A DNA stretch of 64,000 nucleotides from JBLNBN01 sp050260015 (GTDB taxonomy: Bacteria > Bacteroidota > Ignavibacteria > Kapaibacteriales > UBA2268). Under the pieces are notes generated by a model. It was given only the letters and a program-made list of their open reading frames with translations, was not told the origin of the DNA and did no database searches. The stretch covers positions 1-64,000 of the forward strand of contig JBLNBN010000023.1 of NCBI GenBank assembly GCA_050260015.1. Reading direction: 5' to 3'. This document shows, piece after piece, positions 17,944-26,593 of this stretch. The position numbers and the translations under genes are program-made. How positions within the stretch are numbered: the first letter of the stretch is position 1; each line of letters starts with the position of its first letter.

Positions 17944-20064
17944 ATGGTAAACGAAGAATTACTTGAACTGCTGGAGGGATTCGTCTCCGAATCGCTGGAC
18001 AGCCTGGACGATAATGAAATTAGGATAGAAAAGCTATCCCGCCCGGATAACGAGGAGGACCTAAAGGCGCTTTTTCGCGTATTCCACACGCTTAAAGGGC
18101 TCGCGGGATTTTTCGATCTTTCCGTTATACGGCAGGTGACGCACGAAGCTGAAACTCTTTTCGATATATTCCGCGACCGCCCCCACCCGCTGGCGGCGGA
18201 AACGATCGATCTGCTCTACGAAGCGTTCGACTTCCTGCATTCGGCCATCGAAGCCGTGGGAACGGAACGCGACGACTCGAGGTTCGCGCCTCAAAGCCGC
18301 GCGTTGCTGGAGAAAATAACTGAACGCATCGCGTACTACCGCAACGCCCCGGACGAAACGTTTGACGGAAGCCGGGCGGAACGTAAACCCATGGTCAATA
18401 ACGAACGAGGCGCGGTAAGCAACCCGGAAAGCGAGGCGAACGATAACGAAAGTTCCCATATCCAATCGCTCGTCGCCGGTCTGCGCGAGGGGCTTGCGAT
18501 ATTAAATAGAAATCGCGGCGACGCCAACTCCACGGCCCCGCTCGCCGCCGCGCTCGCCGCTATAGCCGGGGACGCCCAGTTGGCCGGCGAAACGGAACTG
18601 CAGGACATTATCTCCAGCGTCGCTCTGATTTTGGAATCCGTGTCGAGCAATTTCATAGCCCCCGAGGAGCATATCCTTTCAATCATTTCCGGCGACATAA
18701 AGATCATCATAGACAATTTGCATGAGAAGCTCGCCGCCGATAAAGAATATTCCGAAATAGCGCCCGCTATGCTCAATCCCGAACCGGAGCCGGAGGAGAT
18801 TGGCGTGGAGGGGGCGGAACCGCCGAAAGAGGAAATTTCCGCGCCCGGCCCGGCGCCGGTTCATAACGAAAACGGTTCGGCGCGCGCGCTCAACCGCAAG
18901 GACGTTCGCGTCTCGGCCGATAAGCTCAATAGATTGTTCGATCTCGTCGGCGAGATAATAACCGCCGAATCCATGGCGCTGAATAATCCCGACCTGGCCA
19001 ATCTCGACCTTCCGAACTTTAGCATCGCGGCGAACATGCTGAATAAGCTAACGCGCGAGCTGCAATCGATCACGATGTCGATCCGGATGGCCCCCGTCGA
19101 CGGGCTGTTTAATAAAATGACCCGGCTCGCGCGCGATCTCTCGCGTAAGTTCGACAAAGAAATCGACCTCGTCGTCTACGGCGAGGACACCGAAATAGAT
19201 AAGAACGTAATCGAGGAGCTCTCCGATCCGCTCGTGCATATCATTCGCAACTCGATAGACCATGGCATAGAATCCGCAGGGGAAAGGCGCGCCGCCGGCA
19301 AGAGCGAGAAGGGAACCGTGCGGCTCGGCGCGAGCTACCAGGGCAACGAGATCCATATCGAGATCTCCGACGACGGCGCCGGGCTCGACCGCGACAGGAT
19401 ACTTAAAAAAGCCGTCGAGCGCGGGCTCGTCCGGCCCGGCGAGGAACTCCCGGACCGCGAGGTCTGGCAACTCGTCTTCGAGCCGGGGCTCTCCACGGCG
19501 AAGGAAATAACGGACGTCTCCGGGCGCGGCGTCGGCATGGACGTCGTCAAGCGCAACATTGAAAAGCTGCGCGGCTCAATCGTAATCGATTCAACCAGCG
19601 GCGTAGGAACAAGGATCACAATTCGCATCCCGCTCACCCTCGCTATATTGGACGCGATGGTAGTTCGCGTTGGGAAATCGCGATACGCTCTGCCGATACT
19701 ATCGATCCGCGAGAGCTTCCGGCCCTCCATGAAGGACATTACCCGCACTATGGACGGCGTCGATATGGTTAAGGTCCGCAAGGACCTCTATCCCGTCGTG
19801 CGGCTCCACGAAATAATGCGGATACGCCCCGACAGCGAGCAGCTCGATAAGGGAATACTAATGATGATCGGCTCGCGCGGCAAGAACGTCTGCCTCTTCG
19901 TCGACGAGATACTCGACCAGCAGCAGGCCGTAGTTAAGCCTTTGAGCGATTACGTAGGCGACGTGCAGGGCGTTACGGGATGCATGGTGATGAGCGACGG
20001 CAAGGTTGGGCTCATACTCGACGTAGAAAGCCTGATCGATAAGGCGGAAAAATTTGTAAACTAA
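17944..20064 (+). CDS. cheA: chemotaxis histidine kinase CheA
   Basis: A 706-residue CheA. The HPt domain (about 5-105) carries His48 in FHTLKGLAGF. Residues about 175-270 form a second all-helical segment without an HxxKG site, possibly a degenerate HPt or a regulator-binding module. The dimerisation domain (VSADKLNRLFDLVGEI, about 325-390), the HATPase (HIIRNSIDHGIE, DDGAGLDRD, VSGRGVGMDVV) and a CheW-like coupling domain (about 560-700) follow. No typical P2 domain is evident. It normally autophosphorylates at receptor arrays and phosphorylates CheY. No receptor gene is present in the window. Confidence 0.95.
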   Translation: MVNEELLELLEGFVSESLDSLDDNEIRIEKLSRPDNEEDLKALFRVFHTLKGLAGFFDLSVIRQVTHEAETLFDIFRDRPHPLAAETIDLLYEAFDFLHSAIEAVGTERDDSRFAPQSRALLEKITERIAYYRNAPDETFDGSRAERKPMVNNERGAVSNPESEANDNESSHIQSLVAGLREGLAILNRNRGDANSTAPLAAALAAIAGDAQLAGETELQDIISSVALILESVSSNFIAPEEHILSIISGDIKIIIDNLHEKLAADKEYSEIAPAMLNPEPEPEEIGVEGAEPPKEEISAPGPAPVHNENGSARALNRKDVRVSADKLNRLFDLVGEIITAESMALNNPDLANLDLPNFSIAANMLNKLTRELQSITMSIRMAPVDGLFNKMTRLARDLSRKFDKEIDLVVYGEDTEIDKNVIEELSDPLVHIIRNSIDHGIESAGERRAAGKSEKGTVRLGASYQGNEIHIEISDDGAGLDRDRILKKAVERGLVRPGEELPDREVWQLVFEPGLSTAKEITDVSGRGVGMDVVKRNIEKLRGSIVIDSTSGVGTRITIRIPLTLAILDAMVVRVGKSRYALPILSIRESFRPSMKDITRTMDGVDMVKVRKDLYPVVRLHEIMRIRPDSEQLDKGILMMIGSRGKNVCLFVDEILDQQQAVVKPLSDYVGDVQGVTGCMVMSDGKVGLILDVESLIDKAEKFVN

Positions 20065-20090
20065 TATTGAAATAAATACGGAAGAAGCTT

Positions 20091-20594
20091 ATGTCAAAAT
20101 CCACAGGACTGGCAGTTGGCGCGGACGGCGCCGTAATAGACACTCAGAAAGATAAGTACCTGACGTTCCACCTCGGCGGCGAGGAATACGCCATCGAGAT
20201 CCGCCACGTTACGGAAATAATCGGCATGCAGGACATAACGGAAGTTCCCGATATGCCCGCATACTTAAAAGGCGTAATTAATCTGCGCGGGAAAGTCATC
20301 CCGGTAATCGACGTGCGCAGCCGGTTCGGCATGGCGGAGATAGAGTACGGACCGAGAACCTGCAATATAATTATAAAGCTCGACGACAATCTTGTCGGGC
20401 TAATTGTCGACGAGGTCTCCGAAGTTATTAATATTACCGCGGACGCGGTGGACGAGCCCCCGAAGACGATGAAGGGAACGCGCTCGCGCTTCATACAGGG
20501 CTTCGGCAAGGTCGAGGGCGGCGTGAAGATACTCCTGGACGTTGAGCGCCTGCTTGGCGACGAGGAAAAAGAAATGATAGGCGAACTGTCATGA
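20091..20594 (+). CDS. cheW: chemotaxis coupling protein CheW
   Basis: A 167-residue CheW, which couples CheA to receptors. The core starts LTFHLGGEEYAIEIRHVTEI and contains the family signature VPDMPAYLKGVINLRGK and VIPVIDVRSRFGM. An N-terminal extension of about 20 residues precedes it, and a C-terminal tail of about 30 residues (FIQGFGKVEGGVKILLDVERLL) ends the domain. The spacing to cheA is 26 bases. The last 4 bases overlap the ATG of cheY (ATGA), so cheW and cheY are translationally coupled. Confidence 0.95.
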   Translation: MSKSTGLAVGADGAVIDTQKDKYLTFHLGGEEYAIEIRHVTEIIGMQDITEVPDMPAYLKGVINLRGKVIPVIDVRSRFGMAEIEYGPRTCNIIIKLDDNLVGLIVDEVSEVINITADAVDEPPKTMKGTRSRFIQGFGKVEGGVKILLDVERLLGDEEKEMIGELS

Positions 20595-20971
20595 AGTTCC
20601 TCGTAGTAGACGACGCGCCCACTATGCGGCGCATCATTAAGAACACGCTCGCCTCCGCCTACAAGGCCGATGCGATTGAAGCCGAGGACGGGGCCCACGC
20701 CTGGTCGCTGCTTGACGGCGGACAGAAAGTAGATTGCGTGCTGACGGATTGGAATATGCCCAATATGAACGGGCTCGAACTCACTAAACGCATCCGCTCG
20801 GACGAGCGATTCTCCGGCCTTCCCGTTATTATGATAACCACCCGCGGGAGCAGGGACGACCTGCTGGAGGCGCTCCGCGCCCGCGTGGACAATTACATCG
20901 TCAAGCCTTTCTCTCCGCATACCATGCGCGAAAAGATTAAGATAGTTCTTGACAAAAATTCCAATCTTTGA
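20591..20971 (+). CDS. cheY: chemotaxis response regulator CheY
   Basis: A 126-residue CheY-like receiver. It has Asp7-Asp8 (VVDDAP), phosphoacceptor Asp53 in LTDWNMPNMNG, Thr in MITTRG and Lys in YIVKPFSP. The DWNMPNMNG motif and position after cheW fit the CheY that binds the flagellar switch, more closely than the two other stand-alone receivers of this operon. It is the last gene of the cluster and is followed by a strong terminator. Confidence 0.93.
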   Translation: MKFLVVDDAPTMRRIIKNTLASAYKADAIEAEDGAHAWSLLDGGQKVDCVLTDWNMPNMNGLELTKRIRSDERFSGLPVIMITTRGSRDDLLEALRARVDNYIVKPFSPHTMREKIKIVLDKNSNL

Positions 20972-20983
20972 CCTTCCCAAAAG

Positions 20984-21020
20984 AAAAGAGGCTGCGAATA
21001 TTTATTTCGCAGCCTCTTTT
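20984..21020. terminator. bidirectional rho-independent terminator
   Basis: Perfect 15-base inverted repeat AAAAGAGGCTGCGAA / TTCGCAGCCTCTTTT (20984-20998 and 21006-21020) with a 7-base loop. It lies between cheY and the convergent T9SS cargo gene and has U-tracts in both directions. Confidence 0.92.
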
Positions 21021-21036
21021 AATTTTATTATTACCT

Positions 21037-22503
21037 TTATCTTATCACGGTAAACTTATATCTCGTTACGTCTTCATTTCCACGCGTAACGGTTATAAAG
21101 TAATAACCTACAGGCAGGTTTGACACGTCCAACTGCGAGCCGCCTTGCGCACGCCCCGTTAGTACGCTTCTACCGAAGGAATCCGTAATAATGTAATTAA
21201 AATCGCCTTCGACGCCTACGCGGAGCGTTTCGCTCGCAGGGTTGGGATATACCAAGCCTGCGTTCCGCTGCTCTGCGTCCTTTACTCCAGCTGTCTTATT
21301 TGGGAAGACTACGATGGGGAAGTAAGTGTAGCCTATTTCGCCGCTCTTCAGGCTGTGGTATGTAGTTTTAATCAGGGCTACTTTCTTTTCCTCAACCAGC
21401 TGCGTAGTAAAGGTACCGAGCGCGAGAATGGCGCCGTCGTTATTTCTGTATGCCTTTGCTTCCTTCATATTAAAAGGAAAATCTACCATTTTTTCAAAAA
21501 TGAATATATTCTCCCCTTGGTTTAGAATAAACTCCACATTGTCCACGACCGTTTCCTGCCCCGCGCAAACATAGCTCCAAACGCCAAACTCGTCTTTTAC
21601 GTCCCGCGAGGCGCTTCTGATAAAGAAATTACCCGGGCCTTTTTGCAAGCTTGTATGGTATACGTTTGCGTAGAGAGTATCCCGGACAGTAAATACTTCG
21701 TTTGTCGCCGAGTCCCGAAGCCTTACTTCAGTAGTAATTATGTCGCGTTTATTTTCTTGGGGATTAAAACTAATCCGGTAAACTATTCTGGATTTATAAT
21801 ACATTTTTAGGCCTGTCGTGTCATCCTTGTATCCATCATTATGATACAATGAGCGTTGCAATCCCAACTCTTCGCCTTTTTGAGAATCAATAATAACGGT
21901 GTCGACGTAAAGGGTTGTATTTACTATATTGTTCTTTATCGATGTAACTACGAAATTCGTATAGTTGTAAGTGCAATCCTTAGGATTCTTATCATAATAA
22001 TATTTATGATAGGAAGTTTTTTCCAAATGCCTTTTCGTAGTGTCGTACTTAATCATATCGACAATTACGGAATCCTCGCGTACGATATCTTCTCCCTCGA
22101 TCACATAATATGCTTTGAGAATAACCCTGCATTCGAAATTAACGACATAAGGAGCCATGCCGCCCGCGACCTGCACGACGATCGAATCCTCCGGTGGAAC
22201 TATCGTAGGCGCAAAGTTCCATATCCCGAAAGCCGCGCTGCCTTCATAGCCGACTACGCTGACGGAGTCTGCCCGATAGGTTTGTTCCAATAAATACAGG
22301 TTGGATTTCGATAAGTTTCTTATCGTGATGAAGTTATCCTCTACGCTCCTTGCAAAGTCGAGTAATCTTACCGTATCTTTATTAAAAATTTTAAAGTCGT
22401 TGGTAAGGACTTTAGTGGGAACGTTTGAATAGCAATTGATACTTAAAAGGCTCAAGATTACAGTCATTAATAATAGCATTACAGTTTTTTTGGATTTTGT
22501 CAT
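21037..22503 (-). CDS. secreted protein with type IX secretion C-terminal sorting domain
   Basis: A 488-residue exported protein. Residues 1-28 are a signal peptide (VMLLLMTVILSLLSINCYS), possibly with a lipobox-like Cys at 25. The body is beta-rich with no recognised catalytic motif. The last 75 residues form a T9SS type A domain: AGLVYPNPASETLRV, a VLTGRAQGG turn, LDVSNLPVGYYFITV and a final YKFTVIR strand. The cargo is expected to cross the outer membrane by the T9SS and be processed at this domain. Its function is unknown. It places the organism among T9SS-bearing FCB lineages. Confidence 0.88.
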   Translation of the reverse strand: MTKSKKTVMLLLMTVILSLLSINCYSNVPTKVLTNDFKIFNKDTVRLLDFARSVEDNFITIRNLSKSNLYLLEQTYRADSVSVVGYEGSAAFGIWNFAPTIVPPEDSIVVQVAGGMAPYVVNFECRVILKAYYVIEGEDIVREDSVIVDMIKYDTTKRHLEKTSYHKYYYDKNPKDCTYNYTNFVVTSIKNNIVNTTLYVDTVIIDSQKGEELGLQRSLYHNDGYKDDTTGLKMYYKSRIVYRISFNPQENKRDIITTEVRLRDSATNEVFTVRDTLYANVYHTSLQKGPGNFFIRSASRDVKDEFGVWSYVCAGQETVVDNVEFILNQGENIFIFEKMVDFPFNMKEAKAYRNNDGAILALGTFTTQLVEEKKVALIKTTYHSLKSGEIGYTYFPIVVFPNKTAGVKDAEQRNAGLVYPNPASETLRVGVEGDFNYIITDSFGRSVLTGRAQGGSQLDVSNLPVGYYFITVTRGNEDVTRYKFTVIR

Positions 22504-22723
22504 AAGTATCTTCTCCCTTAAACAATTACTAAGATTATCGTTAATATAATTTTAGTCCCTTTAATAAAATGGACAAAATTTTCGTTTATAAGATATGGAC
22601 CATAAACAAGAAAGACAAGAATAAAAATAAACATTAAGTATATTTAATGAAAATATAATAAATATTTATATGAAATAATAATTATGCTCATGCTTAAAAG
22701 TCTATTACGCGGATATTGCTAAA

Positions 22724-22751
22724 AAAACGCCGCCCAATTGGACGGCGTTTT
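22724..22751 (-). terminator. rho-independent terminator of the dipeptidase gene
   Basis: Inverted repeat AAAACGCCG / CGGCGTTTT around CCCAATTGG, followed on the minus strand by a run of seven T. It lies 21 bases beyond the stop of the M20 dipeptidase gene. Confidence 0.85.
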
Positions 22752-22771
22752 ATGAACGAAAAGTTGAATGA

Positions 22772-24130
22772 TTATTTTGAAAAATTCTTTAGGAAGCTCC
22801 ACGAGGCCTCTATGCCGCCGAAGAAGTTATCGAGCGAGAAGCTCTCGTTGGGCGAGTGGATGTTGTCGCCCGGCAGGCCCATGCCCATCAGGACTACTGT
22901 CGCGCCGAGGGCGGACTTAAACGTCTCGATTACCGGGATAGAGCCGCCGTCGCGCATGAACGCAGGTTCCGTTCCGAACGCCTCGCGTAGGGCCGCCACG
23001 GCCTGCCGTACGTATTTGTCGTCGCGCTCGACGAGTATCGCGCGACCGCCCGCGCCGGACTTTATCTCTACCTTCGTCCCGGCCGGTAAATTCTTTTCTG
23101 CGAATTCGACGCATTTGCTGCGGATGTCCTCCGGATCCTGGTTCGGGACGAGCCGCATAGTGAACTTCGCTACGGCGTAGGAGGGAATTATCGTTTTATT
23201 TCCCTCGCCCTGGTAGCCGCCGTAGATGCCGTTCAGCTCCAGCGTGGGGCGCGCCCAGAGCCGCTCGAGCGGACTGTATTGGCTTTCGCCCGTCAGCGCG
23301 TCAACGCCGAGGTCGGCTTTAAATTCCTCCTCGTCGAAGGGGAGCTTGCGGAAGTCCTCGCGCTCGGCTTCGGTCAGCTCGCGCACGTCGTCGTAGAAGC
23401 CCGGAATAAGTATCCTGCCTTCTTCGTTCTTCATTTTAGTAATAAGCGTAGCAAGCGCGAATAGCGGATTCTGCACGGCGCCGCCATACGTGCCGGAGTG
23501 CAGGTCGCGGTTCGGCCCCGTCAGCTTTATCTCCATGAAGGAAATGCCGCGAAGTCCCACGCAAATGGTCGGAAGCCCTGGGGCGAACCACTCCGTATCG
23601 GATATTAGCACGCAGTCGCAGGCGAGCATTTCCGAGTTGTTAATGATGAATTCGTCCAAGTGGCTCTCGTTGGCTTCTTCTTCGCCTTCAAACACTAATT
23701 TGATGTTAATGGGGAAGCGGCCTTCGAAGAGGGAAAGCGCCGAGAGATGAATAAACAATTGCCCTTTGTCGTCGGCCGAGCCGCGGCAGTATATCTTTCC
23801 GTCCCTGACGGTGGGCTCGAAGGGTTTCGTCTCCCATAGCTCGAGCGGGTCGACGGGCTGCACGTCGTAGTGGCCGTAGATTAGCACGGTCGGCGCGTCC
23901 TTCCCGGCCGAAAGATCTTCCGCATAGACAATTGGATGCCCGGGCGTTTCGACGATGCGCACCGTGCCGAAGCCTCGCCTGCCGATAGCCTCGGCCAGCC
24001 AATCGGCGCAGCGGCGTACTTCGCCGGCCTGTTCCGGGGCGGAGCTGATGCTTTCAAAGCGAAGAAACTCGAAGAGTTCGTTTAAAATCTCTTCGCTTTT
24101 GACTTTTATCCGTTCATTAATAGGGCTCAT
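22772..24130 (-). CDS. M20-family dipeptidase / metallopeptidase
   Basis: A 452-residue cytoplasmic zinc peptidase without a signal peptide. Metal-site motifs are GHYDVQPVDP (His, Asp), RGSADDKGQ (bridging Asp), EGEEEANESHL (catalytic Glu and ligand Glu), ISDTEW (Asp), and IHSPNESF near the end (last His). A dimerisation domain (about 190-300) interrupts the catalytic domain. It resembles the ArgE/CNDP/PepV-like dipeptidases. With two secreted M28 enzymes in the window, it could complete degradation of imported peptides. It has its own terminator. Confidence 0.92.
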   Translation of the reverse strand: MSPINERIKVKSEEILNELFEFLRFESISSAPEQAGEVRRCADWLAEAIGRRGFGTVRIVETPGHPIVYAEDLSAGKDAPTVLIYGHYDVQPVDPLELWETKPFEPTVRDGKIYCRGSADDKGQLFIHLSALSLFEGRFPINIKLVFEGEEEANESHLDEFIINNSEMLACDCVLISDTEWFAPGLPTICVGLRGISFMEIKLTGPNRDLHSGTYGGAVQNPLFALATLITKMKNEEGRILIPGFYDDVRELTEAEREDFRKLPFDEEEFKADLGVDALTGESQYSPLERLWARPTLELNGIYGGYQGEGNKTIIPSYAVAKFTMRLVPNQDPEDIRSKCVEFAEKNLPAGTKVEIKSGAGGRAILVERDDKYVRQAVAALREAFGTEPAFMRDGGSIPVIETFKSALGATVVLMGMGLPGDNIHSPNESFSLDNFFGGIEASWSFLKNFSK

Positions 24131-24287
24131 AAAGTTTTTTTCTTATATTGAGTGCAAGGATATATTAAAATACGATATAAATGGAAAAAATTGCGTATTT
24201 ATTCAGCTAAAATAAGTAAAATTAATTAAATTGTAGTCCGTATTACTACGTAAGATCAATAAAAGCGTTACGAGGGAGGGGATCTGG

Positions 24288-25358
24288 ATGAAGGGAATTT
24301 GGTTGACGATTTATATAATTTTAACGTTCGTTTTAACTTCATGCATCGGCGATCCCTCGCCAGAAGGGGGAGCGCGCGCGCAAACTCCGCCGGAGCCGGA
24401 AAAAAAGGACGAACCCAGGCAAGCCAACAAATACCCTGAAATACGATATAAGCTCACCCATATAAAAACAGCCAGGGACCTGGCGAATATATACGCGAAG
24501 TACTCCGCCGACGAAGGCGGTTGGCGCAGGCATATACTGAAGACTTTAAACAGGAAGGAATGGCATTACATCCGCGTCGGCGGCTCCATCGTCGAGCCCG
24601 ACAGCCTGATCGACGACGCGCGGGCATACTCCGTATTCCCACAGGACTACCCGGCAGCCCGCGAAATTAAGAAGCTAATAATCGTTTCAGCCGCTATGCA
24701 GGCCTATGGCTGCTACGAGAACGGAACTCTCGTGCGCTTCGCCGCGGCCTCTACCGGCGCGGAGCGAGCCCAGACCTACCCGGGGAAGTATTCCCTGATC
24801 TTCCGACGGAAAAAGGCGAAATCGAGCTTAAACGAAAAATGGGTTTTGCCCTACGTATGGAACTTCCACGAATGCGCGGGCAACGCGTTCCACCAGTTCC
24901 CGCTGCCCGGGCGGCCTGCGTCGCATTCCTGCGTGCGCCAGTTTATGGAGGACGCCAAGTGGCTCTTTTACTGGGGCGAGGGTTGGGGCGCGGATAGTTC
25001 CGGCCGTACGATACCGCACAGCGGCACGCCCGTGATAATTATCGACGCGTTCGATTTTTCCCGCCCGCGCGGCGGTCCATGGCTGGACCTCGCGAGCAAT
25101 CGGCAGGGGATAGTCTCGCTGCCGGAGGACCCGATGAAAGTCGAGCCGCCATTTATACCGCTCTCGCAAGTGCCTAAAAAGTCGCGGGGCGCCGTACAAA
25201 ACAACCCGCGCTATATTTACGCGGAGGATTCCTTGAAAGCCAGGGGTATACTGAGGCCCCACGTGAGGCCTCGCGTTTCCGTCGATTATAACGCCCTGCG
25301 CGCCGCCCGAAAGCGAGCCGCAGAGCAAAGGCTTAAAGCGGATTCGCTGAAATCTTAG
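24288..25358 (+). CDS. L,D-transpeptidase (YkuD-type) lipoprotein
   Basis: A 356-residue predicted lipoprotein. The signal ends in a lipobox, FVLTSC, with the lipidated Cys near residue 20, followed by a Pro/Glu/Lys-rich tether. The catalytic part has an AMQAYGCYENG strand, STGAERAQTYPGKYSL, and the active-site segment HQFPLPGRPASHSCVR with Cys215 as the expected nucleophile. This departs slightly from the usual SHGC-R but keeps S-H-x-C-x-R. The role is probably 3-3 peptidoglycan cross-linking or linking proteins to peptidoglycan. GAGGGAGGGG precedes the ATG. The C-terminal 80 residues are basic and rich in Arg/Ala. Confidence 0.87.
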   Translation: MKGIWLTIYIILTFVLTSCIGDPSPEGGARAQTPPEPEKKDEPRQANKYPEIRYKLTHIKTARDLANIYAKYSADEGGWRRHILKTLNRKEWHYIRVGGSIVEPDSLIDDARAYSVFPQDYPAAREIKKLIIVSAAMQAYGCYENGTLVRFAAASTGAERAQTYPGKYSLIFRRKKAKSSLNEKWVLPYVWNFHECAGNAFHQFPLPGRPASHSCVRQFMEDAKWLFYWGEGWGADSSGRTIPHSGTPVIIIDAFDFSRPRGGPWLDLASNRQGIVSLPEDPMKVEPPFIPLSQVPKKSRGAVQNNPRYIYAEDSLKARGILRPHVRPRVSVDYNALRAARKRAAEQRLKADSLKS

Positions 25359-25399
25359 TTCTTTTATAAAAATGCGGTCGCCGATGCGCGCGCGGGATT

Positions 25400-25762
25400 T
25401 TAACCGACGTCCTCGCCGAAGAGAGAAAGAAACGCAGCATGGTCTATATTTGCCTGGGCCGGGGAGGCTTCGCTTGCAAATTTTTCTGAATGCAAGTAAT
25501 CCAATTCCGCAAGGGCTTGGTCAAAATTCTCTATAGGGCGATTTTCCAACTTCCCGAGGGGGTGACTATTCGCCGGTTGAATACTATTCTCCAGGCTTTC
25601 GAGCGCGTTTAGCAGTATATCTTTCTGCCACGAGTTGGCAGTTTGGCTGATTTGAACCGTATCCTGGATCGAATCTGCGGGCTTGGTTGGGCGCGGCTCA
25701 ACTCTAAAGTTAGGCTTTTCATAGACTTGAGTCGGGTTCAATTTGATTTCGGTCACGTTCAT
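25400..25762 (-). CDS. small protein of unknown function, possibly FlgM-like
   Basis: A 120-residue soluble protein with no signal or membrane segment. Residues about 30-45 read SIQDTVQISQTANSWQKD. The D-x-V-x-IS-x-x-A pattern is common in small flagellar proteins such as the anti-sigma28 factor FlgM. Two predicted helices follow (ILLNALESLENSI and FDQALAELDYLHSEKF). The resemblance is only a short pattern, so the function is not assigned. It converges on the L,D-transpeptidase gene and is divergent from the NTF2-like lipoprotein gene. Confidence 0.6.
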   Translation of the reverse strand: MNVTEIKLNPTQVYEKPNFRVEPRPTKPADSIQDTVQISQTANSWQKDILLNALESLENSIQPANSHPLGKLENRPIENFDQALAELDYLHSEKFASEASPAQANIDHAAFLSLFGEDVG

Positions 25763-25923
25763 TGTTTTTTGCCTTTTTTAAATTTATGCATTGAAAAAGC
25801 TTTTTTTGTCCGTATATATTTATATATTTGCAAGAGATATGCCAACGTAAGGTTAGAAAAGAATTTGGAGTTCCTAAATTAGTATGGATTAGATTTCAAA
25901 CACTATAAATGAGAGGATGCGCG

Positions 25924-26502
25924 ATGAAAAGGATTCTACCAACTTTAATCACGATTTTCGCGTTGACGACTATGTGGATCGGATTGCCGTCCTGCGGGCC
26001 GGATCGCCCGGAACCGACTCCCGATCAGATCGCCCGCGAAAAGGAAGCCGTTAAGAAGGTTATCGAGGAGTATAACAAAGCCTCCGAAGAGAAGAATTTT
26101 GGCGATTTAGTAAAAACGCTGGCCGGCGAGGTAACTTTTTTCGGCACGGACTCCGGGGAAGTCATTACCACGTTCGCTGATTTCAAGAAAGCGATACAAG
26201 CCCAATGGCAAGAATACGATATAACGAAATACGGCCCGCTTACCGATGTGTTTATTGAGATGGATCCTACCGCCACGTTCGCTTCAGTTATTTGCGGCGT
26301 GCCTTTAACGACGAAGCGCGGCGGGCTCGAAGAAAATTATTACCTTAGGTTGGCGCGCACGCTCCGCAAGGAGGACAATCGTTGGGTCATCGTAAGCGGC
26401 ATATCGTCGATAGCGAGGAACGTGCCGCACGCCGTTCGCGACGGGCAGGTTAACTTGCAGGGCGACGCGAGGAGCGACACGGCCGAGCAGCCTATAAGGT
26501 AA
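25924..26502 (+). CDS. NTF2-like (SnoaL/DUF4440 type) lipoprotein
   Basis: A 192-residue predicted lipoprotein. The start at 25924 has AGAGG 7 bases upstream and gives a lipoprotein signal ending in GLPSC; an in-frame ATG at 25909 lies upstream. After a proline-rich tether, residues about 38-165 have the NTF2-like pattern: an N-terminal helix IAREKEAVKKVIEEYNKA, VTFFGTDSGEVITTFADFKKAI, and a final strand pair ending DNRWVIVSGISS. Such domains bind small ligands or act as isomerase-like folds. No catalytic set is clear, so the function is unknown. A strong terminator follows. Confidence 0.8.
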   Translation: MKRILPTLITIFALTTMWIGLPSCGPDRPEPTPDQIAREKEAVKKVIEEYNKASEEKNFGDLVKTLAGEVTFFGTDSGEVITTFADFKKAIQAQWQEYDITKYGPLTDVFIEMDPTATFASVICGVPLTTKRGGLEENYYLRLARTLRKEDNRWVIVSGISSIARNVPHAVRDGQVNLQGDARSDTAEQPIR

Positions 26503-26547
26503 CTCGCGCTATGCAAAGCATTAATATTTGAGCGCTGCAATTAGCGG

Positions 26548-26580
26548 AAGAGCCGGGGATTTAACTCCCGGCTCTTTTTT
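26548..26580 (+). terminator. rho-independent terminator
   Basis: Inverted repeat AAGAGCCGGG / CCCGGCTCTT (26548-26557 and 26567-26576) with a 9-base loop and six T on the plus strand. It terminates the NTF2-like lipoprotein gene. Confidence 0.88.
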
Positions 26581-26593
26581 ATTATGCGTATAT

